Source of the DNA: Micromonosporaceae bacterium
GTDB taxonomy: Bacteria; Actinomycetota; Actinomycetes; Mycobacteriales; Micromonosporaceae
DNA length: 64,000 bases
NCBI GenBank assembly: GCA_003543035.1
Contig: DPJL01000275.1
Coordinates: 1-64,000, forward strand
Reading direction: 5' to 3'
The translations under genes and the position numbers were made by a program. How positions within the stretch are numbered: position 1 is the stretch's first letter; every line of letters begins with the position of its first letter. Below, piece after piece: positions 1 through 8,162 of this stretch. Under the pieces are notes generated by a model. That model was not told the DNA's origin and searched no databases. It saw only the letters and a list, made by a program, of their open reading frames with translations.

Positions 1-294
1 GTCACCCATCTGCGGGTCGCCCGCTACACCCAGCAGGTCATGGCCGCACGGCGGGTCAACGGTCCTGAACTAGCGCTGAGCAAGCTGGCATTGTCAGCCA
101 ACATGTTCCGCCTCGGCGAATACGTGTCCCGCGTGCTCGGCCCGCGAGTCATCGCAGACTCCGGCGAGTGGGGCACCTTTGCCTGGACCTCTGTTCTGCT
201 CGGCGCTCCCGGTTACCGCTTAGGCGGAGGCACCGACGAAGTTCTCAAGAACCTGATCGCCCAACGTGTACTTAACCTGCCGAGGCCCCGATGA
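1..294 (+). CDS. acyl-CoA dehydrogenase, C-terminal part (cut by window edge)
   Basis: The reading frame is open from base 1 and ends with TGA at 292-294, so only the last 97 residues are visible. They form the C-terminal helical domain of an acyl-CoA dehydrogenase: an ELALSKLALSANM stretch and the closing GGGTDEVLKNLIAQRVL, the FAD-dimer/adenine-contacting end typical of FadE proteins. It overlaps the next dehydrogenase by 4 bases (ATGA). Paired adjacent dehydrogenase genes are known in actinobacteria to encode alpha2beta2 FadE heterotetramers acting on ring- or side-chain-bearing CoA thioesters, so the two probably form one enzyme (inference). The N-terminal active-site region lies outside the window. 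Confidence 0.85.
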   Translation, partial: VTHLRVARYTQQVMAARRVNGPELALSKLALSANMFRLGEYVSRVLGPRVIADSGEWGTFAWTSVLLGAPGYRLGGGTDEVLKNLIAQRVLNLPRPR

Positions 295-1397
295 ACCTAA
301 CTCTCAGTGCGGAGCAGCAAGAGCTCCGCGAGACCGTGGCGAAGTTTCTTCACGCCAAGGCTCCGGTTAGCGCCCTTCGCGCCATCATGGAGACCGAGGC
401 CGGATTCGACCCGGGCGTGTGGTCCCAGCTTTGCGAGCAGATGGGCCTGGTCGGCCTGCTGGTCCCAGAGTCCCTTGGCGGCATGGGTTGTGGGCCTGTC
501 GAGCTAGCTCTGGTGTTGCATGAAATGGGCCGGGTTCTTTACAGCGGGCCATATCTCGCCACCGCTCTTGCCGTCACGGCACTGATGCGCAGCGGGGACG
601 AAAGAGCCTGCGCTGAGCTGCTGCCAGATCTTGCGACGGGCGATAGTATTGGCACGCTTGCGTTTGCTGAGGCCAACGGAGATTGGCGGGCTGGCCCGCA
701 ACTCCGGACAACCGCACGTCAGGTGGGTCAAGATTGGCTCGTCGACGGAGTCAAAACCTTTGTCCTGGGCGTGCCGGCCGCGGATCTGTTTCTCGTCACG
801 GCACGGACCGCAGAAGGCGTCGGTCTATTCGCGGTTCGCGCAAGTTACGCAGTGGATGTCGAGGTGCAGCCGGCATTGGATCTGAGCCGCCGTCTCGGCA
901 CGGTGCGCTTTACTGCCGCGCCAGCCCAGCTGATCGGCATCGTCGGTCAGGCCGAGTCCATTGTGGATGGGGTGCTGGATGTGGCGGCGATGGCCGTTGC
1001 CGCCGAGCAAGCAGGAGCCGCGTGGCAATGCCTCGAGATGAGCGTGGAATACGCGAAGACCCGCACGCAGTTCGGTGTTCCGATCGGATCACATCAGGCT
1101 GTCGCACACAAGTGCGCAGAGATGCTACTGCTCGCTGAGCACACGCGGTCCGCGGCGCAATATGCCGCGGCAGCGGCAGGATCACCGGAGTTTCCCATCG
1201 CTGCGCATGCCGCCGCGGCCTTTGCCGGGCCAGCCTTCAGTCACATCAGCACCGAGACCATTCAGGTGCATGGCGGCATCGGGTTTACCTGGGAGCATGA
1301 TGCCCACCTGTATTACCGGCGGGCTCAATCGTCAGCGCTGCTGTTCGGCCACACCGACACGCATTACGCCGCCGTGGCAGACCATGCAGGCCTCTGA
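291..1397 (+). CDS. acyl-CoA dehydrogenase family protein (probable FadE partner subunit)
   Basis: A 368-aa protein with full acyl-CoA dehydrogenase architecture: N-terminal helical domain (LSAEQQELRETVAKFL at residue 4), middle beta domain, and C-terminal domain with RTQFGVPIGSHQAV near residue 257 and HGGIGFTWEHDAHLYYRR near 326. The C-terminal end lacks the usual YEGT-EI closing motif, as often seen in the non-catalytic partner of actinobacterial FadE heterotetramers (inference). It starts by ATGA overlap with the preceding dehydrogenase, implying co-translation. It converges on the minus-strand catabolic operon, with only 4 bases between the two stop codons. The substrate is not evident from sequence; context suggests an alicyclic acyl-CoA. 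Confidence 0.87.
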   Translation: MNLTLSAEQQELRETVAKFLHAKAPVSALRAIMETEAGFDPGVWSQLCEQMGLVGLLVPESLGGMGCGPVELALVLHEMGRVLYSGPYLATALAVTALMRSGDERACAELLPDLATGDSIGTLAFAEANGDWRAGPQLRTTARQVGQDWLVDGVKTFVLGVPAADLFLVTARTAEGVGLFAVRASYAVDVEVQPALDLSRRLGTVRFTAAPAQLIGIVGQAESIVDGVLDVAAMAVAAEQAGAAWQCLEMSVEYAKTRTQFGVPIGSHQAVAHKCAEMLLLAEHTRSAAQYAAAAAGSPEFPIAAHAAAAFAGPAFSHISTETIQVHGGIGFTWEHDAHLYYRRAQSSALLFGHTDTHYAAVADHAGL

Positions 1398-1401
1398 GCG
1401 C

Positions 1402-2307
1402 CTACCACCTGCTCGCGAGAGCCAGCAGGTGTTCCCGCACCTGCGACGCTGATTCAATGCCCCGGTGCGGGTCAGCAACTGCCGCCGTGATGGTGAACGT
1501 CTGGCAACCTGCCCGCACGTACTCAAACAGCTGCTCCGCGATGGCCTCAGGTGTCCCGGTAGGACAGTATTTGGCGAACCGGTCGAAGGGCAGCTGGTAG
1601 AGCTCATGCATCCGGGAGGCAAGAAGTGCCGCATCAAAGCCACACCACACGTTAAGGCCGAACCAGGACGGCGCATTCCGTTGCGCGGCAGCAGCTGCGG
1701 TACGTACAGCATCGACCATCTCGGCGAAACGGGACGGCGAAACATAGATGCCAAGCCAGCCGTCGCCATAACGGCCCGCCCGGTTGGCGGCAGCCTCGCC
1801 ACGGCCACCGACCACGATCGGCGTCCGGGTCGCGGGGATGATGCGTGCCTTATCGAGCGCGAAGAACCGGCCTTTGTGTGTCACCGGTTCTCCGTCCGCG
1901 AGGGCGTGCAGGACCGTCAGCGCCTCGTCGAGACGCCGGCCGCGTGTCGCGGGATCGATGCCGCAATTGGAGACCTCGGCCCGGTCTTCGCCACCGACTC
2001 CGATGCCTAGCACCAGACGTCCTGGGGCGTATTGGCCAATTGTGGCAAGCTGTCTCGCGACCGTCAGCGGGTGCCGCAGCGCCAGCTGATACACGCCGAG
2101 AACCACATCAACGGTGTCTTGGTCAGCCAGGGCTAACGCCGCGCTGATAAGACCGTCAAAGCCGATACCATCATGAAAGCTCACGTGATCGGCCAGGCCA
2201 ATGTGATCCAGGTTTGCCGAAGCGGCGTGCCTGAGGATCGCCCGCCGGGCCACCGGATCCGCGGTGAGGATCTCCTCGTGAAGGTCGATTCCTACGCGGA
2301 CGGTCAT
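1402..2307 (-). CDS. LLM-class (F420-dependent type) oxidoreductase
   Basis: A 301-aa luciferase-like TIM-barrel monooxygenase/oxidoreductase. Visible landmarks are the N-terminal VGIDLHEEIL strand, LDHIGLADHVSFHDG near residue 34, the barrel motif RLVLGIGVGGEDR near residue 96, and TPIVVGGRGEAAANRAGRYGDGW in the second half. In actinobacteria this superfamily mostly uses coenzyme F420, though FMN users exist. It is the last gene of the minus-strand operon, coupled by ATGA to the upstream acyl-CoA dehydrogenase. It could reduce or oxygenate a ring or enoyl intermediate. F420 use and substrate are inferred from family, not shown. Confidence 0.85.
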   Translation of the reverse strand: MTVRVGIDLHEEILTADPVARRAILRHAASANLDHIGLADHVSFHDGIGFDGLISAALALADQDTVDVVLGVYQLALRHPLTVARQLATIGQYAPGRLVLGIGVGGEDRAEVSNCGIDPATRGRRLDEALTVLHALADGEPVTHKGRFFALDKARIIPATRTPIVVGGRGEAAANRAGRYGDGWLGIYVSPSRFAEMVDAVRTAAAAAQRNAPSWFGLNVWCGFDAALLASRMHELYQLPFDRFAKYCPTGTPEAIAEQLFEYVRAGCQTFTITAAVADPHRGIESASQVREHLLALASRW

Positions 2308-3458
2308 GTAGCGGCCACCCGGCCCATCAAAACCGTGGCGATGACGCGCTTCTGGATCTCGGCCGTTCCATCGGCGACGAGGTAGGCCATGACATCGCGA
2401 AAGCGTTGCTGTAGCGGCATCTCGGCGCTGTATCCCAGGTTGCCGAAGACCTTCATCGCCGCCTCGATGGTGTCCTTAGCCACCACAGGTGGCCACCATT
2501 TGCTCATCGCGGCCTGGGCGGTGTGCGGCTGCGCGGTTTGGCGCAGCCATAGCGCCCGGTAGCACATCCAGCGGGCGGCCTCCATCAACGTCGCATGCTC
2601 GGCGAGCGCGAAGGAGACGCCCTGGAAACCCGCTAACGGCCGGCCGAAGGCCTGGCGGTCAACGGCATAGGCGCACGCTTCATCCAGGCTTGCCTGAGCG
2701 GCGCCCAGACACATCAGCCCGAGCGCGGGACGGCTGAAGTCGAAGTGGCCCAACGCCTCCGCAAGGCCCCGGCCGTACTCGCCGACGAGATGATCGGCGG
2801 GTACGAAGACATCGTCGAAGGCGATCGAACCCCAGCCCAGCGGTGAGCAGCCCATCGCAGCTGTATGCGACGCCTTGACCTGAGGCTGATTGAGCGGCAC
2901 CAGAAAGCAGCTGATCCCGGCGGACCGGGTGGTGCCCGGCTCACGGGCGTAGACCAGAGCGGCCTTGGCATGAACAGCGGCGGTAATCGCGGTCTTTTCG
3001 CCCCGCAGCCGCCAGCCACCCGGAACCGGTGTGGCTACCGTGGACAGGCCGGCAGCGTCGGAGCCCGCGCCGGGTTCGGTCAGCGCGATCGCGACCAGGC
3101 ACCGGCCCGCGATCAGATCAGCGAGATACTCGTTGCGCACGGCCTCGGTGCCACCATCGGCGAGCTGATGGGCGACGAGGCCGGAGAAGACCGGCGCGAA
3201 GGCCAGATTGACGTCGCCATATGCAAGAGTCTCCGCCGCAAGCCCGAGCATGACGGGATCATCCTCACCCGTGCCGCCGTACTGCGTGGGCAGCCCGATG
3301 CCCAGCACCCCCATGTCTCCTAGGCGCCCATAGAGGTCCCATGGAAACGCGATGCTCGCGGCCCGGTCGCGATAACCGGGAGCGAGCACGTCACGCGCGA
3401 ATTCGTCCAAAGCAGACCGGAAGAACCGCTGATCTTCGGTGAACTGGAAGGAAAGCAT
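2304..3458 (-). CDS. acyl-CoA dehydrogenase
   Basis: A 384-aa acyl-CoA dehydrogenase with all domains: LSFQFTEDQRFFRSALDEFA at the N terminus, the middle-domain signature LTEPGAGSDAAGL near residue 127, RQAFGRPLAGFQGVSFALAE near 269, and ADGTAEIQKRVIA near 362. It would introduce an alpha,beta double bond into an acyl-CoA with FAD as acceptor. It starts one base after the stop of the upstream SDR and overlaps the downstream oxidoreductase by ATGA, so it is inside a tightly coupled operon with BadH/BadI-like genes. By context it is a candidate for the cyclohexanecarboxyl-CoA dehydrogenase step (AliB role), but sequence alone does not settle this. Confidence 0.88.
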   Translation of the reverse strand: MLSFQFTEDQRFFRSALDEFARDVLAPGYRDRAASIAFPWDLYGRLGDMGVLGIGLPTQYGGTGEDDPVMLGLAAETLAYGDVNLAFAPVFSGLVAHQLADGGTEAVRNEYLADLIAGRCLVAIALTEPGAGSDAAGLSTVATPVPGGWRLRGEKTAITAAVHAKAALVYAREPGTTRSAGISCFLVPLNQPQVKASHTAAMGCSPLGWGSIAFDDVFVPADHLVGEYGRGLAEALGHFDFSRPALGLMCLGAAQASLDEACAYAVDRQAFGRPLAGFQGVSFALAEHATLMEAARWMCYRALWLRQTAQPHTAQAAMSKWWPPVVAKDTIEAAMKVFGNLGYSAEMPLQQRFRDVMAYLVADGTAEIQKRVIATVLMGRVAAT

Positions 3459-3459
3459 T

Positions 3460-4323
3460 TCAGGCCAGGCTCTTGAAGAGCGCCTTGAGCTCGTCGCCGA
3501 GATGACGCGGCACGAACGATCCGGCCGGGTCGAAAACCTCGCTAATCCGATCGCGCAACGACTCAGCGGTCATCGCGGTATCGGTGAAGCCCTGGGTTAC
3601 GGACAGCAGAACCGCGCCGACGTGTCCTCCTCCGGCAGTCAGGATCTGGCCGGACAGCGCGCATTCGCGGTGTGCGAGGTACGCCACGATAGGAGCAAGG
3701 TAAGCAGGATCAAGGAGCTTCGCGTTGTCGCCGAGAAGGTCCTCGTTCATTCGGGTGGCCGCAGCGGGAGCGAGAGCGTTCACGTTGATGCCGAGCTTGC
3801 GGCCTTCGACTGCGAGGACCCGGGTGAGGCCGAGCAGGCCGGCCTTAGCAGCCCCGTAGTTGGCCTGGCCGAAGTTGCCGAACAGGCCAGAACCTGAGGT
3901 GGTGTTGATAATCCGGCCGTGGCCCTGGGCCTTCATGTGCTGCCACGCTGGGATGGTCACGTGAAAGGCGCCAAGGAGGTGAACTTTCACCACTGGGTCG
4001 ACCAGCGAAGGCGTGAGGTGGTGAAAAGCCTTGTCCCGCAGGATTCCGGCGTTGTTGACGACGATGTCGACCCGGCCGAACGCGTCAACCGCATCGGCAA
4101 CTATGGCCTCACCACCCTCGGGGGTGGCGACGGAGTCGTGATTGGACACTGCGGTGCCGCCGGCGGCCTCGATTTCGGCCACGACATCGTCGGCGTCCTT
4201 GTCGAGATCGTTTACCACGACCCTGGCGCCGCGCCGGGCCAACTCCAGGGCGTGAGCGCGGCCCAAGCCACGCCCGGCACCTGTAACCACGGCAACGTCA
4301 CCGGCAAAGAGAAGTGCGGACAC
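3460..4323 (-). CDS. MFE2/HSD17B4-type short-chain dehydrogenase ((R)-3-hydroxyacyl-CoA dehydrogenase-like)
   Basis: A 287-aa SDR with the cofactor motif TGAGRGLGRAHA at residues 14-25, NNAGILRDKAF at 90-100 and the catalytic Tyr156/Lys160 in NYGAAKAGL. NNAGILRD and GLFGNFGQANY are hallmarks of the SDR unit of peroxisomal multifunctional enzyme 2, which oxidises (R)-3-hydroxyacyl-CoA. The GTG at 4323 is preferred: it follows the upstream stop by 8 bases and has an AGGGG ribosome binding site. The longer frame (to 4383) would run back into the upstream gene and adds residues unlike the family. With the MaoC hydratase (18050) and the thiolase (5891) it completes an (R)-specific beta-oxidation spiral. 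Confidence 0.87.
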   Translation of the reverse strand: MSALLFAGDVAVVTGAGRGLGRAHALELARRGARVVVNDLDKDADDVVAEIEAAGGTAVSNHDSVATPEGGEAIVADAVDAFGRVDIVVNNAGILRDKAFHHLTPSLVDPVVKVHLLGAFHVTIPAWQHMKAQGHGRIINTTSGSGLFGNFGQANYGAAKAGLLGLTRVLAVEGRKLGINVNALAPAAATRMNEDLLGDNAKLLDPAYLAPIVAYLAHRECALSGQILTAGGGHVGAVLLSVTQGFTDTAMTAESLRDRISEVFDPAGSFVPRHLGDELKALFKSLA

Positions 4324-4331
4324 GGGTACCC

Positions 4332-5090
4332 CTAAATCATGGTGAATCCACCGCTGACCGAGAGGGTCTGGCCGGTGATCCACGAGGAGAGGGGAGAGGC
4401 GAAGAAGAGTACGGCGTTGGCGATATCGGATGGCTCGCCGATGCGCCCCATGGGGTAGGCCTTGGCGAGTTTCTCAGCACCACCAACGGAATCGATGAAG
4501 CCGGAGGCGCCGGGGGTATCAGTCGTGCCGGGGGAGACCGCGTTGACCGTGACGCCCTTGCGACCGACTTCTTTGGCCACACTCTTGGTCAGGCCGATGA
4601 TCCCAGCTTTGGCAGCGGCATAGACGCTCATCGTGTATTCGCCCGTGCGTGCCGAGTCGGAGATGATGTTGACGATGCGGCCGCGGGTGGTGAAGAGGTC
4701 AGGCAGAGCGCTGCGCGTCACGTTCATGGTGCCGAGAAGGGTGACGCCGACAACCCGTTGCGCCTCCTCTTCGGTGGTGTCCTTGAAGAGCTTGACGACC
4801 CAGCCCGCGGCGTTGTTGACCAGAATGGAGACTGGGCCGGCCTGCTCCCGGATGGTTGCCAGTGCCTGCTCGACGGCAGCGCCGTCAGCGATGTCGACGG
4901 CTACCGCGATTGCCCTGCCCCCCTTGGAGACGATCGCCTCGGCCACTTTCGTCGCTGCTTCACCGCGCAGGTCGGCTACAGCGACAGTGGCCCCGGCCTC
5001 GGCGAGAGTGTGCGCAATCGCTTCACCAATGCCGGAGCCGGCACCGGTGACCAGAGCGATGTCGTGCTCGAGGTTTATCTGAATGGACAC
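4332..5090 (-). CDS. BadH-like SDR (2-hydroxycycloalkanecarboxyl-CoA dehydrogenase)
   Basis: A 252-aa classical SDR: TGAGSGIGEAIA at 15-26, VNNAAGWVVKLF at 91-102, Ser144 in IISDSARTG, Tyr157/Lys161 in YAAAKAG, and the C-terminal ITGQTLSVSGGFTMI. The NNA-W--K-F, RIVNI-SD-AR and GQ-LSVSGG-TM patterns match BadH of Rhodopseudomonas, which oxidises 2-hydroxycyclohexanecarboxyl-CoA to the 2-keto compound. The next gene in the operon is a BadI-like ring hydrolase, the enzyme that takes the BadH product, so the pair supports a ring-cleavage role. Generic FabG-type reductase is the alternative. A 9-base gap separates it from the downstream hydrolase-side gene at 5100. Confidence 0.82.
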   Translation of the reverse strand: MSIQINLEHDIALVTGAGSGIGEAIAHTLAEAGATVAVADLRGEAATKVAEAIVSKGGRAIAVAVDIADGAAVEQALATIREQAGPVSILVNNAAGWVVKLFKDTTEEEAQRVVGVTLLGTMNVTRSALPDLFTTRGRIVNIISDSARTGEYTMSVYAAAKAGIIGLTKSVAKEVGRKGVTVNAVSPGTTDTPGASGFIDSVGGAEKLAKAYPMGRIGEPSDIANAVLFFASPLSSWITGQTLSVSGGFTMI

Positions 5091-5099
5091 GTAGGCCTC

Positions 5100-5894
5100 T
5101 CAGTGCTTCTTGAAGTGGCGGGCGAAATCGGCGGGGCGCTTTTCTGCAAAGGCATTCGCGCCTTCTTGTGCTTCGTCGGTGCCGGCGAAGACGTCAAGCC
5201 CCGCAAGGGCCATCGCCGACAGGCCGGCCTGGTGTTCGGTGTCGGCGTTGAACGAAGCCTTGAGGAAGCGCAGTGCCGTTGGGCTCAGAGCGGCGATCTC
5301 GGCCGCCCACCGCTTGGCCTCTGGGAGCAGTTCCTCTTTGGGTACCACCTTGTTGACCAGACCCCAGCGCTCGGCATCCATGGCGCTGTACTGGCGGCAT
5401 AGGAACCAGATCTCACGGGCCCGCTTCTCACCAACCACCCGGGCCAGGAAGGCCGAACCGAACCCGGCGTCGAACGAGCCGACGCGTGGCCCAGCTTGGC
5501 CGAAGGTCGCGTGCTCGGCGGCGATCGACAGATCGCAGAGCACATGCAGGACATGGCCGCCGCCGATGGCGAGGCCATTGACCGCGGCGATCACCGGCTT
5601 TGGCACTTCGCGGATGAGGCGGTGCAGGTAGGTTCCTTCGAACAGCCCGTTGGAACTCGGCCCGTAGTCGCCGGTCTCGGCGCGCTGCTTCACATCGCCG
5701 CCGACGCAGAAGGCACGGTCGCCCGCACCGGTAAAGATGATCGCCCGCACAGCGTCGTCGGCCCACGCCAGTTTGAAGGCGTGGATGAGCTCCTCGATCG
5801 TCTGGGCGCGGAAGGCATTGAGCCGGTCGGCCCGGTTGATAGTGATAATCGCCGCCGGTCCTTCAACCTCGTAGCGGACGTCTTCATATTTCAT
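5100..5894 (-). CDS. BadI-like 2-ketocycloalkanecarboxyl-CoA hydrolase (crotonase fold)
   Basis: A 264-aa crotonase-family protein. The oxyanion-hole segment is IGGGHVLHVLCDLSIA (110-125). VGSFDAGFGSAFLARVVG (138-155) carries the Asp142 region shared by BadI and MenB, followed by KRAREIWFLCRQYSA. The C terminus (SFNADTEHQAGLSAM and EGANAFAEKRPADFARHF) matches BadI rather than MenB, and the protein is shorter than typical MenB. BadI hydrolyses 2-ketocyclohexanecarboxyl-CoA to pimelyl-CoA by a retro-Dieckmann reaction. ATG at 5894 forms an ATGA overlap with the thiolase stop; the frame extends upstream without sense. The BadH-like neighbour supports the assignment. MenB function is unlikely, since no other menaquinone genes are present. 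Confidence 0.83.
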   Translation of the reverse strand: MKYEDVRYEVEGPAAIITINRADRLNAFRAQTIEELIHAFKLAWADDAVRAIIFTGAGDRAFCVGGDVKQRAETGDYGPSSNGLFEGTYLHRLIREVPKPVIAAVNGLAIGGGHVLHVLCDLSIAAEHATFGQAGPRVGSFDAGFGSAFLARVVGEKRAREIWFLCRQYSAMDAERWGLVNKVVPKEELLPEAKRWAAEIAALSPTALRFLKASFNADTEHQAGLSAMALAGLDVFAGTDEAQEGANAFAEKRPADFARHFKKH

Positions 5895-7024
5895 GGTTGC
5901 CTTTCGAGCAGGGTTCCGGTGCCGAGGCCACCGCCGCAGCACATAGTTACCAACGCATAACGGCCCTGGGTGCGCTGAAGTTCGTGTATGGCCTTGGTGG
6001 CGAGTACGCACCCGGTGGCCCCGAGTGGATGCCCGAGCGCGATGGCGCCGCCGTTGGGGTTGACCTTGGCCAAGTCGGCGTCGCATTCACGTGCCCACGA
6101 CAGCACGACTGAGGCGAACGCCTCGTTGATCTCTACGTGATCAATGTCGGCCATGGTGAGGTTGTTGCGCTGCAACAACAACGGTGTGGCGGCGATGGGA
6201 CCGGTCAGCATCATCACCGGATCCACCCCGACGAGGCAGCTGTCGACGATGCGGGCCAATGGCTTTATGCCCAGCTCGGTGGCGCGGCGGGCACTGGCCA
6301 CTATGACTGCGCTTGCGCCGTCGGAGATTTGTGAGCTCGTGCCAGCCGTGTGCACGCCACCCTCAACGACTGTCTTGAGCCCAGCTAGACCCTCTAGCGT
6401 GGACTCGCGCAGCGCGCCGTCGCGGGCCACGTCACCCACCGGCACGATCTGGCCAGCGAAGCGATCCTGCTCCCAGGCTTGCGCTGCCCGCTGCTGGGAC
6501 AGCAAACCAAAGCCGTCGGCGTCGGCCCGCGTGACGCCCCACTTGACCGCCATCCGCTCGGCGGCGACGAACTGATTGGTGAACTCGTAACGCTCAAGAT
6601 ACTGCTTGGGCACTGGGCGGCCGAGCTGGAATTCCTTGCGGTAGTTGGCGCCGATGGGCACCCGGCTCATGGCTTCGACACCGCAGGCCATCGCGATGTC
6701 GACGGTGCCGGAGCCGACAAGCGCTGAAGCGAGAGTGAGGGCCTGCTGGGCTGAACCGCACTGGGCGTCAACGGTGCTCCCGGCAACCTGTTCAGGCAGC
6801 CCTGCGGCCAGCCACGCGGTGCGGGTGATGTTGTAGGACTGCTCCCCAACCTGAGTGACACAGCCACCGACCACCTGGCCGACTTCGGCTGGATCGAGGC
6901 CGGCTGCCTCTAGCGCCCCACGCTGGGCGTATCCGAGCAAGGTGGCGGGATGTATCTCGGCGAGGGCTCCGTTTCGCTTCCCCAAGGGGGTGCGCACAGC
7001 CGCCAGCACAACTGGTTGCTCCAT
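5891..7024 (-). CDS. thiolase (acetyl-CoA acyltransferase)
   Basis: A 377-aa thiolase. The nucleophilic Cys89 lies in VDAQCGSAQQAL; NEAFASV, GGAIALGHPLGATG (general-base His) and the second cysteine in MCCGGGLGTGTLLE are all present. It should cleave a 3-ketoacyl-CoA with CoASH. It is the first gene of the six-gene minus-strand operon. Its ATG is preceded by TAGTAT and exactly six bases, with no room for a Shine-Dalgarno leader, so the transcript is probably leaderless. Substrate-binding loops do not reveal chain length. By context it acts on the dicarboxylyl-CoA formed by ring opening. Confidence 0.92.
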   Translation of the reverse strand: MEQPVVLAAVRTPLGKRNGALAEIHPATLLGYAQRGALEAAGLDPAEVGQVVGGCVTQVGEQSYNITRTAWLAAGLPEQVAGSTVDAQCGSAQQALTLASALVGSGTVDIAMACGVEAMSRVPIGANYRKEFQLGRPVPKQYLERYEFTNQFVAAERMAVKWGVTRADADGFGLLSQQRAAQAWEQDRFAGQIVPVGDVARDGALRESTLEGLAGLKTVVEGGVHTAGTSSQISDGASAVIVASARRATELGIKPLARIVDSCLVGVDPVMMLTGPIAATPLLLQRNNLTMADIDHVEINEAFASVVLSWARECDADLAKVNPNGGAIALGHPLGATGCVLATKAIHELQRTQGRYALVTMCCGGGLGTGTLLERQP

Positions 7025-7054
7025 TCCCCGATACTAGGGCACTAGACTATTGGA
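7025..7054. promoter_or_regulatory. divergent, apparently leaderless promoter with CTAG operator (site A)
   Basis: Only 30 bases separate the thiolase ATG (7024, minus) from the hydrolase GTG (7055, plus). On the plus strand TAGACT (7043-7048) is followed by 6 bases and GTG. On the minus strand TAGTAT (7036-7031) is followed by 6 bases and ATG. This TANNNT-N6-start geometry is the known signature of leaderless actinobacterial mRNAs. The palindrome ACTAGGGCACTAGAC (7033-7047) covers both -10 boxes, so one bound regulator could silence both operons. Related CTAG palindromes occur at 8085, 12548 and 15718. Confidence 0.7.
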
Positions 7055-8089
7055 GTGTCAACTAGTGACTGGGTGCGACCCGGAGCAGAAAAGATCACTG
7101 ACGGCGTGTGGCGGATACCTGTGGTTCTGCCCAACGACGGGCTCAAGGCGGTGAACATATACGCCCTCGCGGACGACGATGGCCTGACGCTCATCGACGG
7201 CGGCTGGGCACTCGAAGCGGCGAAAACGGCGTTGACGGCTGGGCTCGCGGATATCGGGGCCGGCCTTGGCGACGTGAGGCGATTCATGGTTACGCATGCC
7301 CACCGCGATCACTACACGGCCGCAATCGCCATCCGCCGTGAGTTCGGGACCAGAGTCCTGCTCGGCGCAGGGGAGCGGCACGCGATCGAGGCGAAGATCA
7401 AGCCGGGCCATCCCGGGCTGGGCACACAGTTCGCCCTACTGAGTCAGCACGGCGCGGAACCCGTCATGGCAGCTTTGATCGCACTGGGCCTCGGCCCCGG
7501 CGCGCTCGACCTGGGTTACGAAGCACCCGACGAATGGATCAGCTCCGGGCAGATCTTCGGGGTAGGCGACCGGGAACTGAAGGCAATCGCCACTCCCGGG
7601 CACACGCACGGCCACCTGGTCTTCGCGGATCATGACAACGGCCTGCTCTTCGCCGGCGACCACGTCCTGCCGCACATCACCCCGTCGATCGGATTCGAGG
7701 TGGACCCGCCGAAGCTCGCGCTGCGTGACTACCTGGAATCTCTTCAGCTCGTTAGAGCAATGCCCGACATGCGGCTGCTGCCCGCGCATGGCCCCAGCGA
7801 CGACATGGTTCATGCCCGCATCGACGCGCTGCTGGCCCATCACGCCACACGCCTTGCGGAGATAGAGGCGGCGCTCGGCACCGGACAGGTCACCGCCTAC
7901 GAAGTGTCTGCACGGATCCCCTGGACCTCGCGAAAGCGCGCCTTCGCCGAGCTTGAGCCGTTCAATCAGATGCTGGCGGTGCTGGAGACGGCACTGCACC
8001 TGGATCTTCTGGTAGCTCAGGGAAAGGCTGAGGCGGATGGCGAGATCGTTCTCTACCGGCGCTCTGGGATTGACACGGAAATAATCTAG
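7055..8089 (+). CDS. metallo-beta-lactamase-fold hydrolase
   Basis: A 344-aa MBL-fold protein with the metal-binding motif HAHRDH (in VTHAHRDHYTAA, near residue 82), a later GHTHGHLVF histidine near 178, and FAGDHVLPHI with the bridging Asp near 202. The C-terminal third (LLAHHATRLAEIEAALG and on) is the helical extension found in LACTB2-like and lactonase-like members. It could hydrolyse a thioester or lactone of the catabolic pathway. The start is GTG directly after a leaderless -10 box. It is the first gene of the plus-strand half of the locus and its stop overlaps operator site B. Confidence 0.85.
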   Translation: MSTSDWVRPGAEKITDGVWRIPVVLPNDGLKAVNIYALADDDGLTLIDGGWALEAAKTALTAGLADIGAGLGDVRRFMVTHAHRDHYTAAIAIRREFGTRVLLGAGERHAIEAKIKPGHPGLGTQFALLSQHGAEPVMAALIALGLGPGALDLGYEAPDEWISSGQIFGVGDRELKAIATPGHTHGHLVFADHDNGLLFAGDHVLPHITPSIGFEVDPPKLALRDYLESLQLVRAMPDMRLLPAHGPSDDMVHARIDALLAHHATRLAEIEAALGTGQVTAYEVSARIPWTSRKRAFAELEPFNQMLAVLETALHLDLLVAQGKAEADGEIVLYRRSGIDTEII

Positions 8090-8099
8090 TGCTCTAGTG
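8085..8099 (+). promoter_or_regulatory. CTAG palindrome, operator site B, upstream of acyl-CoA ligase
   Basis: TCTAGTGCTCTAGTG spans the stop codon of the preceding hydrolase. Like site A it has two CTAG boxes separated by four bases. A -10-like TAGTGT (8095-8100) overlaps it, which would give a leader of about 55 bases to the ligase ATG at 8163. CTAG is generally rare in high-GC bacterial DNA, so its recurrence at promoters of this locus is suggestive. Confidence 0.5.
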
Positions 8100-8162
8100 T
8101 TGGGCACTGGAGTATTTGTTAATCCGGGCGTAACGTTGAGGTATTCGATGCGGAGGCATCAC

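Noticed and set aside
1406..1431. Hairpin CACCTGCT/AGCAGGTG as terminator between the convergent genes
   Set aside because: It lies within the last codons of the oxidoreductase, has only 8 bp and no T run on either strand.
4314..5402. Long plus-strand open frame (362 codons) opposite the two SDR genes
   Set aside because: Its translation is Gly/Asp/Val-rich without family features, while both minus-strand SDRs have complete motifs. It is a GC-bias shadow.
5100..5894. MenB (naphthoate synthase) or EchA20 of the cholesterol ring pathway
   Set aside because: The C-terminal sequence (DTEHQAG, EKRPADF) follows BadI, no menaquinone genes are nearby, and IpdAB of the cholesterol ring pathway are absent.
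5100..6086. Extended N terminus for the BadI-like hydrolase
   Set aside because: The added residues overlap the thiolase and are Arg-rich. ATG 5894 overlaps the thiolase stop as ATGA and gives the family N terminus.
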